Shown in pieces: positions 8,975 through 17,253 of a DNA stretch of 64,000 bases. Both the position numbers and the translations under genes were made by a program. The notes under the pieces were generated by a model that was given only the letters and a program-made list of their open reading frames with translations, was not told the DNA's origin and made no database searches. Source of the DNA: Hansschlegelia quercus. GTDB taxonomy: Bacteria; Pseudomonadota; Alphaproteobacteria; Rhizobiales; Methylopilaceae. Every line of letters begins with the position of its first letter. Within the stretch, counting starts at the first letter, position 1. The stretch covers positions 372,001 to 436,000 of the forward strand of contig NZ_SIUB01000002.1 of assembly GCF_004310425.1 (NCBI RefSeq), in the 5' to 3' direction.

Positions 8975-9943
8975 ATGCGCCTCATCCGCATCTTCCCCGA
9001 CGACAGCAAGTTCCGCTTCACGCGCTGGCGCGCGCTGAGCTTCCCGTTTTCGGCCGCGATTTCCGTGCTGACCCTCGTCCTGTTCCTGACGGTCGGCCTG
9101 AATTTCGGAATCGACTTCACGGGCGGCACGCTGATCGAGATGCAGGCCAAGGCTGGCCATGCCGACATCGGCGCGGTGCGCGAGGCGGCGCATTCGTTCG
9201 AGGTCGGCGAAGTCGAGGCTCAGGAGTTCGGCCAGGGCGGCCAGATTTCGCTGCGCTTCCGGACCCAGCCCGGTGGCGAGCAGGCCCAGAGCGCGCTTGT
9301 CTCGCGTGCCCGCGAGACGTTCGAGAAGGACTTCGAGATCCGCCGGGTCGAGACCGTGGGCCCGCGAGTCTCCGGCGAGCTCGTTCAGTCCGGCACGCTC
9401 GGTGTCGTGCTCTCGATCGTCGCCGTGCTCGGCTATCTCTGGTTCCGCTTCGAGCTGAATCTCGCGATCGGCGCGGTCATTGGCACCTTGCACGACATCG
9501 TGCTGACGGTCGGCTTCTTCCTGATCACCCAGGAAGAGTTCAACATGACCTCGATCGCTGCGATCCTCACGATCGTGGGCTATTCACTGAACGAGACTGT
9601 GGTCGTGTTCGACCGCACGCGCGAGCTGCTGCGCAAGTACAAGAACTTGCCGACGGAAGAGCTGCTCGATCTCTCGATCAACCATACGATGTCGCGCACC
9701 GTGATGACCGCGACGACCACCGCTTTGTCGCTGCTCGCGCTGGTGCTGTTCGGCGGGCAGGCAATCCAGGGCTTCGCCAACGTGATGCTGTTCGGCGTGG
9801 TGATCTGCACCTATTCCGCGATCTTCGTCTCCTCGCCCATGCTGATCTATCTTGGCGTGACGACTTCGACGCGCGCGGCGGCCGACGACAAGGCGGACGC
9901 TGCGGCCAAGGCTGCGAGCTTGAGCAAGCCCGGCGCGGCCTAG
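8975..9943 (+). CDS. secF: Protein translocase subunit SecF
   Basis: 322-residue partner of SecD in the inner membrane. Seen: N-terminal helix, the family motif NFGIDFTGGTLIEMQ, the periplasmic domain with RRVETVGPRVSGEL, then helices carrying GYSLNETVVVFDRTRELLR, the SecF counterpart of the SecD proton-path motif. The ATG at 8975 has GGAG 9 bp upstream; a longer in-frame opening reaching into secD is not needed. The C-terminal tail (TSTRAAADDKADAAAKAA) is Ala-rich and variable. Confidence 0.97.
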   Translation: MRLIRIFPDDSKFRFTRWRALSFPFSAAISVLTLVLFLTVGLNFGIDFTGGTLIEMQAKAGHADIGAVREAAHSFEVGEVEAQEFGQGGQISLRFRTQPGGEQAQSALVSRARETFEKDFEIRRVETVGPRVSGELVQSGTLGVVLSIVAVLGYLWFRFELNLAIGAVIGTLHDIVLTVGFFLITQEEFNMTSIAAILTIVGYSLNETVVVFDRTRELLRKYKNLPTEELLDLSINHTMSRTVMTATTTALSLLALVLFGGQAIQGFANVMLFGVVICTYSAIFVSSPMLIYLGVTTSTRAAADDKADAAAKAASLSKPGAA

Positions 9944-9988
9944 AGGCGCGGTCAATCCTTCCGGCCTGAAATATCGTAACATCAGGCC

Positions 9989-10366
9989 ATGTCCCAGGAC
10001 GACCGCCATCTTCCCGGCCGCTACAGGATCGACGCCTATGGCGGCGGCGGCTTTCGCTTCGCCGACCTCTCGCATCGAGGCTCGCTGCTTTGCCTGCCGT
10101 CGGGCATGCGGGCCTGGGGCCCCACGGACCCCTCGCAGCTCGACGAGGCGGCGTTCGCGCGGGCGCTCGGTGAGGCCGGCGAGATCGATACGTTGCTGGT
10201 TGGCACAGGACCCGACATCGCTCCCCTGAAGAAGCCGCTTCGCGAGACGCTGAAAGCCAGCGGCATCGTCGCGGAAGCCATGGCGACGGGCGCTGCCGTT
10301 CGCACCTGGAACGTGCTGCTTGCAGAGGGCCGCCGCGTCGCCGCGGCGTTGATCGCCGTCTCGTGA
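9989..10366 (+). CDS. Mth938-like domain protein (DUF498)
   Basis: 125 residues. Small single-domain protein of the Mth938/NDUFAF3 family. Seen: YGGGGFRFADLSHRGSLLCL, then GEIDTLLVGTGPDIAPL and a C-terminal GAAVRTWNVLLAEGRRVAAA, all family-typical. The eukaryotic relative NDUFAF3 helps assemble respiratory complex I; the bacterial role is unproven. Its stop overlaps the start of the next gene (GTGA), a squalene-synthase-like protein of the NDUFAF6 type, so two possible complex I assembly homologues are translationally coupled here, just after secF. Confidence 0.9.
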   Translation: MSQDDRHLPGRYRIDAYGGGGFRFADLSHRGSLLCLPSGMRAWGPTDPSQLDEAAFARALGEAGEIDTLLVGTGPDIAPLKKPLRETLKASGIVAEAMATGAAVRTWNVLLAEGRRVAAALIAVS

Positions 10367-11205
10367 GCGAGGCGCCGGACGCCGTCGCAGCCATCGTCCG
10401 GGGGGCCGACTTCACGGCTTTCGCGGCCGCGCAGTTTGCGCCAGCCGACGCTCGCCCGCATCTCCTCGCGCTCCGCGCCTTTGACGCCGAACTCGCGCGC
10501 GTGCGGAGCATCGTCAGCGATCCCACGATCGGAGAAATCCGCCTGCAATGGTGGCGCGATGCGCTGGAGAGCCCTGAACGCGCCGACGCAGTCGCCCATC
10601 CCGTCGCGCGAGCGCTGGAAGCGGCTATCGCATTCGGACGCCTTCCTCGTGAGCCGCTGTTGCGACTCGTCGACGCCCGAACAGACGATTTGTATGACGA
10701 TCCGATCCCGACGCTCCACGAGTTCGAAGGCCGGCTCGGCGCCACCCATTCCGCGGTGATCCGTCTCGGAAGTCTGATCCTCGGCCATGGCCGCGATCCC
10801 GGCGGCGCAGAGGCGGCCGGCTTCGGTGGGGTCGCGCAGGGACTGACTCGGCTGCTCGCAGAGCTTCCTGCGGACGCCTCGCGCGGCCGCCTGATGATGC
10901 CTGCCGAGACCATGGCGACCCATGGCGTCCTGCGCGAAGACGTGCTCTCCGGAAAGGACACGCTGCAGCTTGCTGCTGCCGCGGCGGAGCTTCGCGCTTT
11001 CGCTCTTGGCCGCCTCGCAGAGGCGCGCGCCGCCTTTGAAGACGTCGATCCTGTCGCCGCGCCGGCCTTCCTCCCGCTCGCGACACTCCCTGGGACCCTG
11101 CGTACGCTCGATCGGCGGACCCCGCTTACGGCGTCAGGCGAGCCGGCGCGATGGCGCGTTCTCTTTCGGCTATGGAAGGCCAGCCGCCGGTCGCCGCCCT
11201 TTTGA
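10363..11205 (+). CDS. Squalene/phytoene synthase-like protein (NDUFAF6 type)
   Basis: 280 residues with the all-helical squalene/phytoene synthase fold signature (EIRLQWWRDALES, GGVAQGLTRLLAELP, RGRLMMPAE). The two aspartate-rich motifs that bind diphosphate-Mg in true synthases are not intact: the first site reads RAFDAELARV, and the second lacks the Asp pair near LLAELPADASRGR. This matches the NDUFAF6 branch (complex I assembly) better than a terpenoid enzyme, an inference from motif loss. The GTG start overlaps the stop of the Mth938-like gene by 4 bp, so the two are coupled. Confidence 0.85.
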   Translation: MSEAPDAVAAIVRGADFTAFAAAQFAPADARPHLLALRAFDAELARVRSIVSDPTIGEIRLQWWRDALESPERADAVAHPVARALEAAIAFGRLPREPLLRLVDARTDDLYDDPIPTLHEFEGRLGATHSAVIRLGSLILGHGRDPGGAEAAGFGGVAQGLTRLLAELPADASRGRLMMPAETMATHGVLREDVLSGKDTLQLAAAAAELRAFALGRLAEARAAFEDVDPVAAPAFLPLATLPGTLRTLDRRTPLTASGEPARWRVLFRLWKASRRSPPF

Positions 11206-11210
11206 AAGAC

Positions 11211-11241
11211 AAAACCCGGCGCGGGCGCGAGCCGGCCGGGT
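11211..11241 (-). terminator. Rho-independent terminator of the nlpD-like gene
   Basis: On the minus strand, a 7-bp GC stem (ACCCGGC at 11214-11220 pairing with GCCGGGT at 11235-11241) is followed by TTTTG, 22 bp beyond the stop of the M23/LysM lipoprotein gene. The loop is long (14 nt), which lowers confidence. It may also stop transcription from the convergent squalene-synthase-like gene. Confidence 0.5.
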
Positions 11242-11262
11242 GTCTTGGCCGATCTAGAGCGA

Positions 11263-12489
11263 TCAGGCGTTGGGCAGATGGTCGAGCGGGTTGACCGTCG
11301 TGGCGCCCTTGCGAACCTCGAAGTGTAGCTGCGGGCTGCTGACGTTGCCGCTCGCGCCGGATTTCGCGATCACCTGGCCGCGACGCACCGTGTCGCCGCG
11401 CTTCACGTCGAGCGCGCTGTTGTGAGCATAGGCCGTGACCCAGCCGTTCGAGTGGCGGATCAGCACGAGGTTGCCGAAGCCCTTGAGTTCGCTGCCGGCA
11501 TAGGCGACCACGCCGTCGTCGGAAGCCTTGACCTCTGTCCCTTCCGGCACCGCGATATTGACGCCGTCGTTGGAGGCGCCGCTCGCCTTGGAGCCGTAGC
11601 CCGAGATGACGCGGCCACGCACCGGCCAGCGGAATGACGGACCTGCGGGCGCGGCGGCCTGGGCGGGCTCCTCCACCTTGAGCGAAGCCGTCTTAACGCT
11701 GTCGTTCGGCTGCGGGGCGGAGACCGCCGGCTTCGGCGCCGCGGCGAACGCCTGCTTGTCTTCAGCGGGAGCAGCTACGCTCGGCTTCAGCGCGGGCGCC
11801 GCGGCGGTCTTGGCGGGCTCCATGCCCTTGGCCTGCGGTCCGGTGACGAACTGCATCTTGCCCTCGCCCGCGGGGGCGGGCTTTGCGATCGGCGCCTGCG
11901 CCATTCGCGGAGCCGCCGCGACGGGCGCGGCCTGAGCCTGATGGACTGTCGCGCCGGCGTAGCCGGGGATGATGAGCTGCTGGCCGGGTGTGACGTCGTT
12001 CGCGTTCTGCAGGTTGTTCGCCTGGAGAATCGCGCTCGCAGGAACGCCGTATCGATTGGCGAGGGTATTCACGGTTTCGCCGCGGCCGACGGTGATCGCG
12101 GTCCCGCCGGAGCTGGACCAGCTGGTTGCCGTCCTGACGCCACCATGAACCGGCGGAAGCGCACCGGTCGAGCGAGGTTCGGAAGCGGAGGGTCGATAAC
12201 CTGAGTCGGCGTTCCGCTCGTAGCCCCGGAGTGGACGGTCCTGCGCGGCGCTCGGCGCGGAAAGCGGGGCGCGTTCGACGCGGCTCGAAGGCGCCGCCCG
12301 AATGCCGCCCGTATATTCCGGCTCACGCTTCGGCGCAGGCTCGGCTTCCGAGGTGCTGAAGGGGTTTCCGAAGGGATCCCCGAAACGCGACGTATCGGAG
12401 CTGCAGGCCCCGAGGGCGCTTGCGCCGAGAACCACGAAAGCGGCGCGCGCCAGAATTTCCGAACGCAGGACCGGAACGAATTTACGCAT
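11263..12489 (-). CDS. nlpD: LysM-M23 lipoprotein, NlpD-like murein hydrolase activator
   Basis: 408 residues from the ATG at 12489. Lipobox LGAC puts the lipidated Cys at position 29. An Ala/Pro-rich linker flanks a LysM domain (VGRGETVNTLANRYG to TPGQQLIIPG), and an M23 domain ends the protein (GVNIAVPEGTEV, VTAYAHNSALDV, SSPQLHFEVR). The zinc ligands are degenerate: the usual HxGxD is NDGVN and the usual HLHFE is QLHFE. It is therefore expected to activate an amidase rather than cut peptidoglycan itself, as known for E. coli NlpD and EnvC. In related genomes this gene often follows pcm; here it sits, reversed, before tatA. Confidence 0.88.
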   Translation of the reverse strand: MRKFVPVLRSEILARAAFVVLGASALGACSSDTSRFGDPFGNPFSTSEAEPAPKREPEYTGGIRAAPSSRVERAPLSAPSAAQDRPLRGYERNADSGYRPSASEPRSTGALPPVHGGVRTATSWSSSGGTAITVGRGETVNTLANRYGVPASAILQANNLQNANDVTPGQQLIIPGYAGATVHQAQAAPVAAAPRMAQAPIAKPAPAGEGKMQFVTGPQAKGMEPAKTAAAPALKPSVAAPAEDKQAFAAAPKPAVSAPQPNDSVKTASLKVEEPAQAAAPAGPSFRWPVRGRVISGYGSKASGASNDGVNIAVPEGTEVKASDDGVVAYAGSELKGFGNLVLIRHSNGWVTAYAHNSALDVKRGDTVRRGQVIAKSGASGNVSSPQLHFEVRKGATTVNPLDHLPNA

Positions 12490-12782
12490 CTGGGACACTC
12501 GCGACCTACCGACCGACATGCCGATAGTAAAAGCGCGTTGAGGTAAACGGACGGTTATCCTCGCGGCGAAAGCCCGGCAAATCCGGGAATTCTCTTCAGC
12601 ATCCTGAAGGCGGCGAAGCGAGCGGCCTCTCGGCGTGCGCCACAGCCGGTCATGACGACGGCGTGACATTCAGGCCGAGCGGAGGTCCTTGTGTTCCTAG
12701 GCGGCGGGACCTAGTTTCCATTCACGACTGACGGTTCCGGCCCGCCTTAGCGGCCGCGTGGAGCCGATCGAGAGGAAAAGTT

Positions 12783-13028
12783 ATGAGCATCACGCATTGG
12801 CTGGTCGTCGGAGTGCTCGTCCTGCTGCTGTTCGGCGGCCGCGGCAAGATTTCCGACATTATGGGCGACATGGCCAAGGGCATCAAAAGCTTCAAGAAGG
12901 GACTGACCGAGGAGGACGACGTCGCCGAGGGCATGTCCCAGCACCGCCCTACACAGACGATCGACCATCGTGCCGACGCGCCGGTCCGTTCCAGCGTCAA
13001 TCAGCCGGTCGACGGCCGCCAGTCCTGA
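12783..13028 (+). CDS. tatA: Sec-independent translocase TatA
   Basis: 81 residues. Pore-forming component of the twin-arginine pathway for folded proteins. Seen: N-terminal membrane helix ([16 protein letters not shown]), the hinge [22 protein letters not shown], which is the amphipathic helix of TatA, and an acidic then polar tail. GAGAGGAAAAG directly upstream is a good ribosome-binding site. It is the first gene of tatABC-serS-surE-pcm. Confidence 0.96.
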   Translation: MSITHWLVVGVLVLLLFGGRGKISDIMGDMAKGIKSFKKGLTEEDDVAEGMSQHRPTQTIDHRADAPVRSSVNQPVDGRQS

Positions 13029-13108
13029 TCCTATAGAGGTCCGCCCGGAGGGCGCGCGTCTGTCGCGCGCGCCGCTCCGTCGCGTCTATCGCCGGCGGCC
13101 CGTCCTCA

Positions 13109-13594
13109 ATGTTCGACATCGCTTGGTCTGAATTCCTCGTCGTCGCGGTGGTCGCGCTCGTAGTCGTGGGTCCAAAGGACCTGCCTGCGCTGCTGCGGAC
13201 CGTCGGCAAGACGGTCGCGACGCTCCGTCGTATGGCGGGCGATTTCCAGTCCCAGTTCAATGAAGCGCTCAAGGAAGCGGAGCTCGACGAGCTGCAGCGC
13301 GACATCACGGGTCTGAAGAACAAGGCGTCTACGTTCGGCGGCGGCGTGCCGGACCCGATCAAGATGGCGCGGGACGAAATCCACAGCGCCCTTTCCTATA
13401 AGCCGCCGTCGGCGCTCGCCGGCGACAAAGCGGAAACCGCAGCCGATGCGCCTTCGGCCCTCGCGCCCCCTCCTCCAGAGATCGAGCCGGGAACGCTCCC
13501 GTCTCCGGCGGGCGGGCCCGAGAGTCGGTCCCTTGCTGCTCCGGCCGTGGCGAAGCCGGATGACGAGACCATTCCGCCTGGAGCGCTGTCGTGA
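13109..13594 (+). CDS. tatB: Sec-independent translocase TatB
   Basis: 161 residues. Substrate-receptor component that pairs with TatC. Seen: MFDIAWSEFLVVAVVALVVV, then GPKDLPALLRTVGKTVATLR, with the Glu (E8), Gly-Pro hinge and amphipathic helix typical of TatB. A long Pro/Ala-rich C-terminal tail follows (about 95-161). It overlaps tatC by 4 bp (GTGA), so the two are coupled. Confidence 0.96.
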   Translation: MFDIAWSEFLVVAVVALVVVGPKDLPALLRTVGKTVATLRRMAGDFQSQFNEALKEAELDELQRDITGLKNKASTFGGGVPDPIKMARDEIHSALSYKPPSALAGDKAETAADAPSALAPPPPEIEPGTLPSPAGGPESRSLAAPAVAKPDDETIPPGALS

Positions 13595-14379
13595 GCCAGG
13601 AGGACATCGACGCGACGCGCGCTCCGCTCATTGAGCACCTCGTCGAACTGCGTTCGCGCCTGATCAAGTCGATCCTGGCCTTCGTCGTGGCCTTTGCAGT
13701 CTGCTTTTCGGTAGCGGGCCACATCTTCAACCTGCTGCTGGTGCCTTACGAGATCGCGGCGGGCTCCGCCGAGGCGATCCGGCTGCAGTACACGGCGCCG
13801 CAGGAATTCTTCATCACCCAGATCAAGCTCGCGATGTTCGGCGCGGGCTTCATCTCGTTCCCGCTGGTCGCCAACCAGATCTACAAATTCGTCGCGCCTG
13901 GCCTCTACAAGAACGAGCGCTCCGCCTTTCTGCCTTATCTGATCGCGACCCCTGTCCTCTTCCTCATGGGCGCGGCCTTCGTCTATTTCGTCGCAATGCC
14001 GCTCGCGATGCGGTTCTTCCTGTCGATGCAGCAGGCCGGCGGCGACGGCCATGCGTCGATCGAACTGATCGCCAAGACGAGCGAGTACCTCTCGCTCGTG
14101 ATGACGCTGATCTTCGCCTTCGGCATCTGCTTCCAAACGCCGGTGATCCTCACACTCCTCGCGCGCGCCGGTTTCATCGATTCGGCCTGGCTGATCTCAA
14201 AGCGGCGCTATGCGATCGTGGTGGTGTTCGCGGTGGCGGCGGTGCTGACGCCGCCGGACGTCATCAGCCAGGTCGCGCTTGCCCTGCCTACAGTGCTTCT
14301 CTACGAAGCCTCGATTTTCGTGGTGAAGATGATCGAGAAAAAGCGGGCACAGGCCGAGGCTGAAGAGAAGTCGGAGTAG
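13591..14379 (+). CDS. tatC: Sec-independent translocase TatC
   Basis: 262 residues. Polytopic core of the Tat receptor that recognises the twin-arginine signal. Seen: the cytoplasmic N-terminal signature PLIEHLVELRSRLIKSIL, six hydrophobic segments, and the first periplasmic loop ending in FFITQIKLAMFGAGFISFPL. The GTG start overlaps the tatB stop. Length and topology are standard; the C-terminal tail (EKKRAQAEAEEKSE) is charged. Confidence 0.97.
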   Translation: MSQEDIDATRAPLIEHLVELRSRLIKSILAFVVAFAVCFSVAGHIFNLLLVPYEIAAGSAEAIRLQYTAPQEFFITQIKLAMFGAGFISFPLVANQIYKFVAPGLYKNERSAFLPYLIATPVLFLMGAAFVYFVAMPLAMRFFLSMQQAGGDGHASIELIAKTSEYLSLVMTLIFAFGICFQTPVILTLLARAGFIDSAWLISKRRYAIVVVFAVAAVLTPPDVISQVALALPTVLLYEASIFVVKMIEKKRAQAEAEEKSE

Positions 14380-14440
14380 GCCGGGCGACGTTCTGCGCAC
14401 TTGACGGTCGATGCCTCGCAACCCCGGACCCCAATTTCTC

Positions 14441-15721
14441 ATGCACGACATCCGCCTAATTCGAGACGATCCCGACAGCTTCGACCGCGGCCTCGCGCGG
14501 CGCGCCATCACGCCTCAGAGCGCGCGGTTGATCGCGATCGACGAGCGGCGGCGGGAAATCATCGGCCGGCTGCAGACAATGCAGGAGCGCCGCAACGCGG
14601 CGTCCAAAGAAGTCGGGCAGGCGAAGGCCGCGAAGGACGAAGCTCGCGCCGCCGCATTGATCGAAGAGGTCGGCCGTCTGAAGCAGGACGCGCCGGCCGC
14701 CGAAGCCGAATTAGCCGCGATCGAGCAGGAGCTGACGGCGACGCTCGCCGAAATCCCGAACATACCGCTCGCGGAAGTTCCCGACGGCCCGGATGAGACG
14801 GCGAATGTCGAACTTCACCGCGTCGGAAGCCCGCGCGAGATCCACGATCCGAAGGCGCATTACGAGCTTGGCGAGGCGCTAGGTCTGATCGACTTCGAGG
14901 CTGCGAGCCGCATGTCCGGCGCTCGCTTCGCCGTCTTGAAGGGTCAGGTCGCGCGGCTTGAGCGGGCGCTGGCCTCCTTCATGCTGGACCTGCACACCAG
15001 CGAGCACGGCTACACGGAGATTGCGCCGCCGCTGCTGGTGCGCGACGAGGCGATGTTCGGCACGGCGCAGTTGCCGAAATTCGCCGATGACCAGTTCCGC
15101 GCAAGCTTCGATTTCTGGCTGATCCCGACGGCTGAGGTGTCGCTCACCAACCTCGTGCGAGAGCAGATCCTCGGCGAGGCCGAGCTGCCGCTGCGCGTCA
15201 CCGCGGGCACACCCTGCTTTCGCGCAGAAGCGGGCTCCGCCGGGCGCGACACGCGCGGACTGATCCGCCAGCACCAGTTCACCAAGGTCGAGCTGGTCTC
15301 CGTCACTGCCCCGGATAAGGCGCTGGAGGAGCACGAGCGCATGCTCGCCTGCGCTGAAGAGGTGCTGAAGCGGCTGGACTTGCCCTTCCGCACGGTCACG
15401 CTGTGCGCGGGCGATATGGGCTTCTCCTCCCAGAAGACCTACGACATCGAGGTCTGGCTGCCGGCGCAGAACACCTACCGTGAGATTTCCAGCTGCTCGG
15501 TCTGCGGCGACTTTCAGGCGCGCCGCATGAACGCTCGGTTCCGCCCGGCGGACGGCAAGGGCACGCGCTTCGTCCATACGCTGAACGGCTCCGGCGTCGC
15601 GGTCGGCCGCGCGCTGGTCGCCGTGCTCGAGAACTACCAGGAGGAGGATGGCTCGATCGCTGTGCCCCCGGCGTTGAAGAGCTACATGGGCGGGCTTGAG
15701 CGGATCGAGCGCGCCTCGTGA
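14441..15721 (+). CDS. serS: Serine--tRNA ligase
   Basis: 426 residues, class II synthetase that charges tRNA-Ser and serves tRNA-Sec where that exists. Seen: N-terminal coiled coil (about 30-105), motif 2 [20 protein letters not shown] and FTKVEL, and motif 3 [20 protein letters not shown] chose the ATG at 14441 ([11 protein letters not shown]), the conserved N-terminus; an upstream in-frame ATG at 14411 would add 10 unconserved residues. surE overlaps its end by 4 bp. Confidence 0.97.
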   Translation: MHDIRLIRDDPDSFDRGLARRAITPQSARLIAIDERRREIIGRLQTMQERRNAASKEVGQAKAAKDEARAAALIEEVGRLKQDAPAAEAELAAIEQELTATLAEIPNIPLAEVPDGPDETANVELHRVGSPREIHDPKAHYELGEALGLIDFEAASRMSGARFAVLKGQVARLERALASFMLDLHTSEHGYTEIAPPLLVRDEAMFGTAQLPKFADDQFRASFDFWLIPTAEVSLTNLVREQILGEAELPLRVTAGTPCFRAEAGSAGRDTRGLIRQHQFTKVELVSVTAPDKALEEHERMLACAEEVLKRLDLPFRTVTLCAGDMGFSSQKTYDIEVWLPAQNTYREISSCSVCGDFQARRMNARFRPADGKGTRFVHTLNGSGVAVGRALVAVLENYQEEDGSIAVPPALKSYMGGLERIERAS

Positions 15722-16485
15722 GAATCCTGCTCACCAACGATGACGGCGTTAACGCGCCGGGGCTCGCCGCGCTAGAGGACATCGCTAACGCCCTGTCCGA
15801 CGACGTATGGGTCGTCGCGCCCGAGACCGACCAGTCCGGCGCCTCGCACTCAATCTCACTGAGCGATCCGCTTCGCCTTCGAGAAGTCGGCGACAAGCGA
15901 TTCGCCGTCCGAGGCACGCCGAGCGACTGCGTTATCATGGGCGTGCGGCACGTGCTCGCCGACAAGCGTCCGGACCTCGTGCTCTCCGGCGTCAACCGCG
16001 GCCAGAACGTAGCGGAGGACGTGACCTATTCCGGCACGATCGCCGGCGCGATCGAAGCGACGATCCTCGGGGTTCCTGCGATCGCCTTGTCGCAGAACTT
16101 CAATCGCGAGCGCGAACTCGAGGACATGTTCGCAGCGGCGCGCACGCACGGGCCTGATGTCGTCGAGCGGATCATGAAGGCCGGCTTCAGCCGTGACCGG
16201 CTGGTGAACGTGAATTTTCCGGGTTGCGAAGCGGACGAGGTCGAGGGCGTCGAGGTGACGGCGCAGGGCCAGCGCGATCAGGAGCTTCTGAAGATCGAGG
16301 GTCGCGCGGACGGCCGGGGCAACCCCTATTTCTGGATCGTCTTCGGCCGTGGCCAATACGAGATCGCGGACGGCACGGACCTCGCCGCGATCCGCGCGCG
16401 CCGGATCTCGGTGACGCCGCTCAAGATCGACTTGACGGACGCCGAGATGTTCGACGGACTGCGCAAAGTGTTTGCGGATTCCTAG
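15718..16485 (+). CDS. surE: 5'/3'-nucleotidase SurE
   Basis: 255-residue metal-dependent nucleoside-monophosphate phosphatase linked to stationary-phase survival. Seen: [13 protein letters not shown] (metal-binding Asp-Asp), GTPSDCV, and [20 protein letters not shown]. The GTG start overlaps the serS stop (GTGA). In many bacteria surE and pcm form a conserved pair, and pcm follows here after 18 bp. Confidence 0.96.
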   Translation: MRILLTNDDGVNAPGLAALEDIANALSDDVWVVAPETDQSGASHSISLSDPLRLREVGDKRFAVRGTPSDCVIMGVRHVLADKRPDLVLSGVNRGQNVAEDVTYSGTIAGAIEATILGVPAIALSQNFNRERELEDMFAAARTHGPDVVERIMKAGFSRDRLVNVNFPGCEADEVEGVEVTAQGQRDQELLKIEGRADGRGNPYFWIVFGRGQYEIADGTDLAAIRARRISVTPLKIDLTDAEMFDGLRKVFADS

Positions 16486-16503
16486 AACCCGCCGGAGGAT
16501 GCG

Positions 16504-17184
16504 ATGAGCGGCTTCGATCTCGCGGATCCCGCTCTCGACGACCGCGAGCGGACACGCCGCGCCGAGCTCGTCCTATCGCTTAGAAGCCGCGGGGTGTTGC
16601 ACACCCGCACGCTCAAGGCGATCGAGACCATTCCGCGCGCGCTGTTCACGCCGTCGCGGTTCCGAGACGTCGCCTATGTCGACCGCTCGCTGCCGATAGC
16701 CTGCGGCCAGACGCTCGAAGCCCCCTCCACAATCGCGACCATGCTGGACGGGCTCGGCGTCGGCGACCTCGACACGGTTCTCGAGATCGGCTGCGGCTCG
16801 GGTTACGTGACCGCCATCCTGTCGCGCCTCGCGCGCCGCGTCGTGGCGGTCGAGCGGTTTCAAACGCTCGCTGAGAACGCCGAGCGACGTCTCGCCGATC
16901 TCGGCGGCGCCGACGGCGTGACGATCCATGTCGGCGACGGCGCGCTTGGCTGGCCGTCGCCAAGTCCTTACGAGCGGATTCTCGTATCCGCCGCGGTCAA
17001 AGCGCCGCCTTCCGCGTTGCTCAACCAGCTGAAGCCCGGCGGGACAATGCTGGCGCCGATCGGCGACGCTGACGGCCAGCGTCTGACCCGTATCGTGAAG
17101 AACAAGGACGGCTCGCTGGATGAGACGACGATCGGCGTCGCCCGTGCGCAGCCGATGATGGCGGGCGTCGCGGCGGGGCTTTGA
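16504..17184 (+). CDS. pcm: Protein-L-isoaspartate O-methyltransferase
   Basis: 226 residues. SAM-dependent repair enzyme that methylates L-isoaspartyl residues in damaged proteins. Seen: SLPIACGQTLEAPSTIATML, which forms the substrate and SAM-binding region of the family, and the SAM motif I VLEIGCGSGYVTAIL. It is the last gene of the tat-serS-surE-pcm run. A hairpin 18 bp beyond the stop separates it from the convergent porin gene. Confidence 0.94.
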   Translation: MSGFDLADPALDDRERTRRAELVLSLRSRGVLHTRTLKAIETIPRALFTPSRFRDVAYVDRSLPIACGQTLEAPSTIATMLDGLGVGDLDTVLEIGCGSGYVTAILSRLARRVVAVERFQTLAENAERRLADLGGADGVTIHVGDGALGWPSPSPYERILVSAAVKAPPSALLNQLKPGGTMLAPIGDADGQRLTRIVKNKDGSLDETTIGVARAQPMMAGVAAGL

Positions 17185-17201
17185 CGCCTCCATACGAGAA
17201 A

Positions 17202-17227
17202 GGGCGTCCCGCTCGTGCGAGACGCCC
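17202..17227 (-). terminator. Rho-independent terminator of the OprB porin gene
   Basis: A 7-bp stem (GGGCGTC at 17202-17208 with GACGCCC at 17221-17227) can extend inward and is followed on the minus strand by TTTCTC. It begins 27 bp past the porin stop. It may act in both directions between the convergent pcm and porin genes, though the plus-strand tail (CTCTTC) is poor in T. Confidence 0.6.
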
Positions 17228-17253
17228 CTCTTCATACGCATATCGCTGTCAGA

